A stretch of DNA of 64,000 bases from Spirochaetota bacterium (GTDB lineage: Bacteria; Spirochaetota; Spirochaetia; Treponematales; UBA12059). Made by a program: the position numbers and the translations under genes. The notes beneath the pieces are model-generated. The model worked only from the letters and a program-made list of their open reading frames with translations, was not told the origin of the DNA and ran no database searches. Of this stretch, positions 59,640-64,000 are shown piece after piece. The stretch's first letter is position 1. Each line of letters opens with the position of its first letter. Location of the stretch: the NCBI GenBank assembly GCA_026398615.1, contig JAPLSN010000022.1, positions 1-64,000 of the forward strand. The letters run 5' to 3'.

Positions 59640-60758
59640 TCAGGATGAACCCAGGTTGGCGAGCTCCCTGAGTGCGATGGGGTCGGAGGACTCGATCTCG
59701 AGGGCGGCACGGAAGAAGCCCGCCGCCTCGTCCAGACGGCCTCGGCGCTTCGCGAGCACGCCGAGGTTGGAGATGATCTTGATGTTCTCGGGTTCCTTGC
59801 GCAGGGCCGTCTCCAGCCAGCGCCGACTCCCTTCGAACTCGCCGAGTTCCATGAGGCAGATGGCGAGTTCGTTGCAGGTATCGGGTTCCCCGCCCCCGAA
59901 CTCGGTCGCCTTGAGGAACGCGTCCCTGCCTTCTTCCCACCGCCCGAGGCGGCGGAACGCCCAGCCGAGCAGGAACCACGCGTTCCAGACCCTCGGGTAG
60001 CTTTCGAGGAAGGCACGGGCCCTTTCGATGCCCTCTTCCTCGCGCCCCATAGCGATGAAATCGTAGGCTTCCTTGAACAGCGTGTCCAGGAAGCCCTGCC
60101 GCTCGAGGCGTTGCACGATCTCCCTCGCCCTTGCCCTGATGCGGGCGTCGGTCCCGTGGGCGATATAGTTTTCGAAAAGTTCCTTGGCCCTGAGGTAGTT
60201 GCGCTTCTTGAGGAAGAAGTAGCCGGCGTTCATGTAGGTTTCGCTCATGACGTCGTCGAGGGTGAAGAGCCGCTTGTAGGTTTCGAAAGCCCGGTTTCCG
60301 TATTCTTCGGCCACTTCGTCCTTCCCCACCGCGGCGAAGGCGTCCGACCGTTCCTCGTAGACGGATGCCAGGTTCGAAAGCGGCCCGGCAAGGCCGGGAA
60401 ACAGTCCGGCCAGCGCGAGGAACACCTCCTCGGCAACCTCGAATTCTCGGTTCCTGGCCTTGAGGACACCGGTTTCCGTGAGCTCGTCGAGGATGGCGGG
60501 TCTCACGGCGAGCACGAAACGGCGGTAATACTCCGCGTCGCCATGTCCGGGCTTGTCCGCGAGGAACCTGAGCATCCCGGCGATGATGGCTTCCCGGGTC
60601 AGGTCCCCCGGCTTCCACCGATCCGCCCCGCCGCCGGTTTCCACGGGGATGGGGATCGCCGGATCGATGGGGAAGCCGCCGATCTCCCGGGCGAAGGCGG
60701 GCGGCACCTGGATGAACACGATGTTCCTGAGGCGGTCGGTCGTTTCTGGTTCGGGCAT
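59640..60758 (-). CDS. cytosolic TPR protein
   Basis: 372 residues from ATG 60758, five bases past the PilZ stop, so co-translated with it. At least six TPR-like helices (EEVFLALAGLFPGLAGPLSN, FLKKRNYLRAKELFENYIAH, WNAWFLLGWAFRRLGRWEEG, DTCNELAICLMELGEFEGSR). There is no signal peptide. Longer in-frame starts lie inside the PilZ gene. Probably an adaptor for the PilZ partner. Confidence 0.75.
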   Translation of the reverse strand: MPEPETTDRLRNIVFIQVPPAFAREIGGFPIDPAIPIPVETGGGADRWKPGDLTREAIIAGMLRFLADKPGHGDAEYYRRFVLAVRPAILDELTETGVLKARNREFEVAEEVFLALAGLFPGLAGPLSNLASVYEERSDAFAAVGKDEVAEEYGNRAFETYKRLFTLDDVMSETYMNAGYFFLKKRNYLRAKELFENYIAHGTDARIRARAREIVQRLERQGFLDTLFKEAYDFIAMGREEEGIERARAFLESYPRVWNAWFLLGWAFRRLGRWEEGRDAFLKATEFGGGEPDTCNELAICLMELGEFEGSRRWLETALRKEPENIKIISNLGVLAKRRGRLDEAAGFFRAALEIESSDPIALRELANLGSS

Positions 60759-60762
60759 GGAA

Positions 60763-61659
60763 TCAACTCCGGGAAGGTGCGGCGGACTGTCCCGGCCCCT
60801 GCGGGCGCGGCTCATTGGGGTTCGGGGGAGGGGAATCCTTCTTGTCGCCATCCTGAACCAGTATCTTTACCTTGATGAGGAAATCGTTGATATGCATCTT
60901 GTAGGCCATCGGCAGCTGGGTTTCGTCGAAGCGTATCGCGAGGGCCGCGAGATCCTTGCGGCCTTCGACGTCTTCGGACCTGAGGATGGTGCCCTTGATG
61001 TCCACGGTTTCGCGCGGGTCGTCCAGCTCGATGCGGAGCATGCACTCCTTCGTGGACAGGAATTTGGCGATGCCGACGAGGATGATCTTGGAGCCCGAAA
61101 AGGACAGGTCGCGCAGGATGCAGCGCCTCGGTACTCCCTGGATGTAGATGAACGACTCCTTCGAGACGATCCGGAGTTTCCTGAGGGAATCGGCGGTGAC
61201 GAGGATGCGTTCCTCCCGACGCCGCTTGGAGTTCATGTTGGCTTCCAGAAGCTTGCCGAGGATCTCGATCAGGTCGTCGGGCGGCTGCTGGGTGTACTGG
61301 AGTGTGAGAAAGGCGAGATCCTGGCCGCCCTGATAGGGCGCATAGCCCGCGACCTTGGCGCTGATGAAGAACGAAAGGGGTTCTTCCTTGTCCGGAAGCC
61401 TGAAACAGAAACGCAGGTTCGTGATGTTGTTGGATTTCTTGAAACGCTCGAGGATGCCCGTCCTGGTGGAAGCGATGACCTTGGCCATCTCGAAGGAGGT
61501 GGAATACACGACGCAGGGCCACTGGTCGCCGAGGCATTTGAGGAAGACGTGCGGGGGAAGCAGGCCGGTCGACTTGATGACCTCCCTGGTGAAGGTCACG
61601 TCGATCGACTTGAAGGTTTCGTAGTACCTGGTTATTTGCTGGCTGGTTATTATGGACAT
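60763..61659 (-). CDS. PilZ-domain protein with spirochaete-type N-terminal extension
   Basis: 298 residues. N-terminal ~140 residues (QQITRYYETFKSIDVTFTRE, LPPHVFLKCLGDQWPCVVYS) resemble the PilZN-type region seen in treponemes. The PilZ domain has the c-di-GMP motifs RRREERI (RxxxR) and DLSFSGSKI (D/NxSxxG). The tail is Pro-rich. Predicted c-di-GMP receptor. First gene of a PilZ-TPR(-phosphoesterase) set. Confidence 0.85.
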   Translation of the reverse strand: MSIITSQQITRYYETFKSIDVTFTREVIKSTGLLPPHVFLKCLGDQWPCVVYSTSFEMAKVIASTRTGILERFKKSNNITNLRFCFRLPDKEEPLSFFISAKVAGYAPYQGGQDLAFLTLQYTQQPPDDLIEILGKLLEANMNSKRRREERILVTADSLRKLRIVSKESFIYIQGVPRRCILRDLSFSGSKIILVGIAKFLSTKECMLRIELDDPRETVDIKGTILRSEDVEGRKDLAALAIRFDETQLPMAYKMHINDFLIKVKILVQDGDKKDSPPPNPNEPRPQGPGQSAAPSRS

Positions 61660-61743
61660 ATCGCTGGGTCCATAATAGAATGGCTTTGCGCCTTGGTCAA
61701 CCGAAGATACCCTTCATCATCCCCGTGCAGGAGCCCATAGTCC

Positions 61744-62739
61744 ATGCATTCGGTCTACGTCATCGAAAACCCGCTCATGGACTACGTCATGCACGAGGAC
61801 TACGCGTTCCTCGAGCGCTTCAACGCGGACCCCGGGACGATGCGCCTCGTGGACCACGAAACCTTCGAACTCGTGATCTCGTCGGCATCGTCGTACAGGA
61901 TCCTGCCCGGTGGATCTGGCGCCAATTCGGCCCGCGCGCTGGCCATGCTCATCGGATCCGATGCGCGAACCCTCGGAAAGCCCGCCTACTCGGGGTCCGT
62001 CGGCTCCGACCTGCCGGGCGAGGGGTTTTCCCGCATCCTGAACGACGCGGGGATCGATACACGCATGGCCGTCAAGTATGTGCCGACCGGAGTTTCCGCC
62101 ATCGTCGTGACGCCGGACCATGAGCGCACGATGTTCACCTGCCTCGGCGCATGCAGGGATTTCGGTGTCGGGGATATCTCGGGCGAGCTGCTCGCCGACA
62201 GCAGGTTCCTGTACTCCACCGGATACATGTGGGACACCGAGCCCCAGATGTACGCGCTGTTCGCCGCCGTGGACGAGGCCAACCGTCTCGGCATCCCGGT
62301 GTGTTTCGACCTGGCCGATCCCTTCGTCGTGGACCGGTACTATGACAAGCTCCGCGAATGGGTGAAGGGCAGGGTGAAGATCCTCTTCGCCAACCGCCTC
62401 GAGCTCTCGAGGATGACCGATTGCGGGGGCACGGACGCGGAAATCATCCGCCTTGCCGCGGATCTCGCGGAAACCGTCGTCATGAAGATCGGCAAGGGCG
62501 GCTGCCTCGTGCGCTACCGGTCCCGCCTCATCCACGTGCCGACCGAACAGGTGGCCTGCCGGGACACCACCGGCGCGGGCGATTCGTTCGCGGCGGGCTT
62601 CGTGTATGGCCTGCTCCGCGATCTCGACCTGGAAACCTGCGCACGGCTCGGGAACCGGATCGCGAGCCGGATCGTCGCCGTCGAAGGGGTCGACTACGGC
62701 CTCCTCGACCGTTCGGAAATTCTCTCAGCCGCCCTGTAA
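61744..62739 (+). CDS. PfkB-family carbohydrate kinase, adenosine-kinase-like
   Basis: 331 residues. PfkB motif 1 region GGSGANSARALAML and motif 2 DTTGAGDSFAAGFVYGLL with the catalytic Asp. YSTGYMWDTEPQMYALF and VFDLADPFVVDRYY-like segments favour the adenosine-kinase branch. Phosphorylates a sugar or nucleoside; exact substrate open. It is divergent from the PilZ gene and ends three bases before the convergent TPR lipoprotein gene. Confidence 0.88.
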   Translation: MHSVYVIENPLMDYVMHEDYAFLERFNADPGTMRLVDHETFELVISSASSYRILPGGSGANSARALAMLIGSDARTLGKPAYSGSVGSDLPGEGFSRILNDAGIDTRMAVKYVPTGVSAIVVTPDHERTMFTCLGACRDFGVGDISGELLADSRFLYSTGYMWDTEPQMYALFAAVDEANRLGIPVCFDLADPFVVDRYYDKLREWVKGRVKILFANRLELSRMTDCGGTDAEIIRLAADLAETVVMKIGKGGCLVRYRSRLIHVPTEQVACRDTTGAGDSFAAGFVYGLLRDLDLETCARLGNRIASRIVAVEGVDYGLLDRSEILSAAL

Positions 62740-62741
62740 TC

Positions 62742-63659
62742 CTATTCCAGCAGCTTTTTTTCCCGGAACAGCGCGGTCACCTCTTCCCTGGCGGCGAGGT
62801 CCTTTGCCGCCAGGAGCGCCTCGATCGCCTGCTTGTCCGAGAATCCGGCATCGATCGCCTTGTTGAGCGCTTCCATGCCGCCTGAGGCGTCGTGCGCGAC
62901 CGTAAGGCGGAGGCGCGCGAGCGCGAACCACGCGTCCTTGTTCTTCGAGTCCGCCCCGGCGATCGCGGCCCACAGGTCCATCGCGTCCTTGTAGCGCTCC
63001 AGCCGCTCGTACACCCCGGCGAGATCGATCCGCGCGGCCGCGTCGTTCGCCTTCTTGGCGAGATACGCCGACAGGTAACGCTCGGCCGTGAGCCAGTCTT
63101 CGCGCTTCATGGCCACAAGGGCGATGCGGCGGATGACGGTCTCGTCGTCGGGCTTGACCTTCTCGAGTTCCGCGAGCGACGCTTGCGCTTCGTCGTAGCG
63201 CTCCAGCTCGACGAGGATGGCGCAGCGGTTGAGAGCCGTCGGGAAGTCGAATTCGTCGAGCGCGGCGATCCGGTCATAGACCGCGAGTGCTTCTTCCACC
63301 CGCCCGGCCCTGTAAAGCACATAGGCTTTCAACGCGAGGAATTCCGCGTTGTCGCCGTCGCCCCCGAGCAGGCTGTCGACGATCTCGAGGGCTTTCTCGT
63401 ACTTTCCGCCTTCGGCCAGGGCCCGGACGAGGTTGTAACTGGCTGTCGCGAGGCTCGAATCGTAGCGAATGGCCTTGTCGTAGTATTCCCCGGCCTTGTC
63501 CCACCTGCCGAGCGCCAGGTATTCGTTTCCGAGGTTGTAGTACTCCATGGCCAGGTCCCTGGCGGAAGGTCCCGACGTGCAGGCGGACAGCTGAAGCACT
63601 GCCGCCGCCGCGATCGCGAAAACCGCGGCGCCGCCGGACCGATGCGAATGCCCGCTCAT
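62742..63659 (-). CDS. TPR lipoprotein
   Basis: 305 residues. Lipoprotein signal [20 protein letters not shown] with lipidated Cys at residue 27. About seven TPRs ([60 protein letters not shown]). Periplasm-facing scaffold, cargo unknown. Its ATG overlaps the upp stop (ATGA). Confidence 0.82.
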   Translation of the reverse strand: MSGHSHRSGGAAVFAIAAAAVLQLSACTSGPSARDLAMEYYNLGNEYLALGRWDKAGEYYDKAIRYDSSLATASYNLVRALAEGGKYEKALEIVDSLLGGDGDNAEFLALKAYVLYRAGRVEEALAVYDRIAALDEFDFPTALNRCAILVELERYDEAQASLAELEKVKPDDETVIRRIALVAMKREDWLTAERYLSAYLAKKANDAAARIDLAGVYERLERYKDAMDLWAAIAGADSKNKDAWFALARLRLTVAHDASGGMEALNKAIDAGFSDKQAIEALLAAKDLAAREEVTALFREKKLLE

Positions 63660-64000
63660 CTGCGCAGGACGGTCTCTTCGATCCGCTGTATCTGGGATCG
63701 GTAGAGATTGGATATGTTGGAACCATAGTCGGCGACGAGCTGGAGTATGTCCCGTGGCCTCTCGTGCTCGTCCGCGCCGTTGATCCTGTCCCCGGCGTCT
63801 CCGAGGCCCGGCATGATGTACGCCATTTCATTGAGCGCGGGATCCATCCAGAGGGTGAAGACGTTGAGGTTTTCCACGGAGCGGACGACCCGGAGGGCGC
63901 CCTTGAGCGCCGAGATCACGTTGAAACAGCTGATGGACCGTGGCTTGACGCCCTGGTCGAGGATGTACTTCACGACGGTGACGAGGCTGCCGCCCGTCGC
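63656..64000 (-). CDS. upp: uracil phosphoribosyltransferase, C-terminal part (runs off the window)
   Basis: 115 codons of the C-terminus. The frame is open to base 64000 and reads [19 protein letters not shown] upstream of the first internal Met, which matches the PRPP-binding LATGGS region of UPRTase. The hallmark [15 protein letters not shown] (uracil-binding) is present. Salvages uracil to UMP. It is coupled by overlap to the TPR lipoprotein gene. The 5' part is outside the window. Confidence 0.85.
   Translation of the reverse strand, partial: ATGGSLVTVVKYILDQGVKPRSISCFNVISALKGALRVVRSVENLNVFTLWMDPALNEMAYIMPGLGDAGDRINGADEHERPRDILQLVADYGSNISNLYRSQIQRIEETVLRR

Overview
The window is about 64 kb of GC-rich bacterial chromosome, most likely from a spirochaete (Spirochaetota). 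Four things point there. RpoB carries Asn at the position equal to E. coli Ser531, the residue behind natural rifampicin resistance in spirochaetes. There is a PilZ protein with an extra N-terminal region. The gene order tRNA-Thr, rpmG, tRNA-Trp, secE, nusG, rplKAJL, rpoBC is intact. The integron integrase has its 3' end facing the presumed recombination side, as described for Treponema denticola. The genus cannot be named from sequence alone.

Layout. 0-1.3 kb: IntI-type integrase with a HARP-like N-terminal module; any cassettes would lie left of base 1. 1.3-6.3 kb (minus): GlpA-like FAD oxidoreductase, M29 aminopeptidase, small exported protein, then the isoprenoid pair ispH and polyprenyl diphosphate synthase. 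6.5-8.6 kb (plus): exported beta-propeller protein and nudC. 8.5-15.8 kb (minus): alpha/beta hydrolase, metallophosphoesterase and a 1765-residue exported TPR-CHAT protein. 15.9-18.2 kb: an AT-richer accessory island with a decayed type III restriction gene start, a frameshifted or phase-variable secreted protein and two tiny overlapping ORFs. 18.2-22.3 kb: potABCD polyamine ABC transporter. 22.4-27.6 kb: DUF438/hemerythrin/PAS protein, thioredoxin, MBL-fold hydrolase and two exported proteins. 27.9-35 kb: giant FlgD-repeat/OmpA surface protein, small membrane protein, and an antiporter fused to a PTS EIIA-like domain. 35-42.5 kb: ymdB, GerMN protein, glycine cleavage operon gcvT-H-PA-PB, efp. 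42.6-45.7 kb: ssb, HAD phosphatase, murJ. 45.7-58.5 kb: a pyrF remnant, then the tRNA/ribosomal protein/RNA polymerase block. 58.5-64 kb: metallophosphoesterase, TPR and PilZ proteins, PfkB kinase, TPR lipoprotein and the 3' part of upp.

The core is ordinary housekeeping: translation, transcription, one-carbon metabolism, isoprenoids and polyamine uptake. The interest lies in the integron side, the island, the large exported proteins, and intergenic DNA rich in tight hairpins. The nusG-rplK and gcvT-gcvH spacers both carry chains of 3-base-loop hairpins, and the gcvPB-efp spacer carries an array of 9-bp repeats facing inverted copies. I saw no CRISPR array, rRNA gene or complete insertion sequence.
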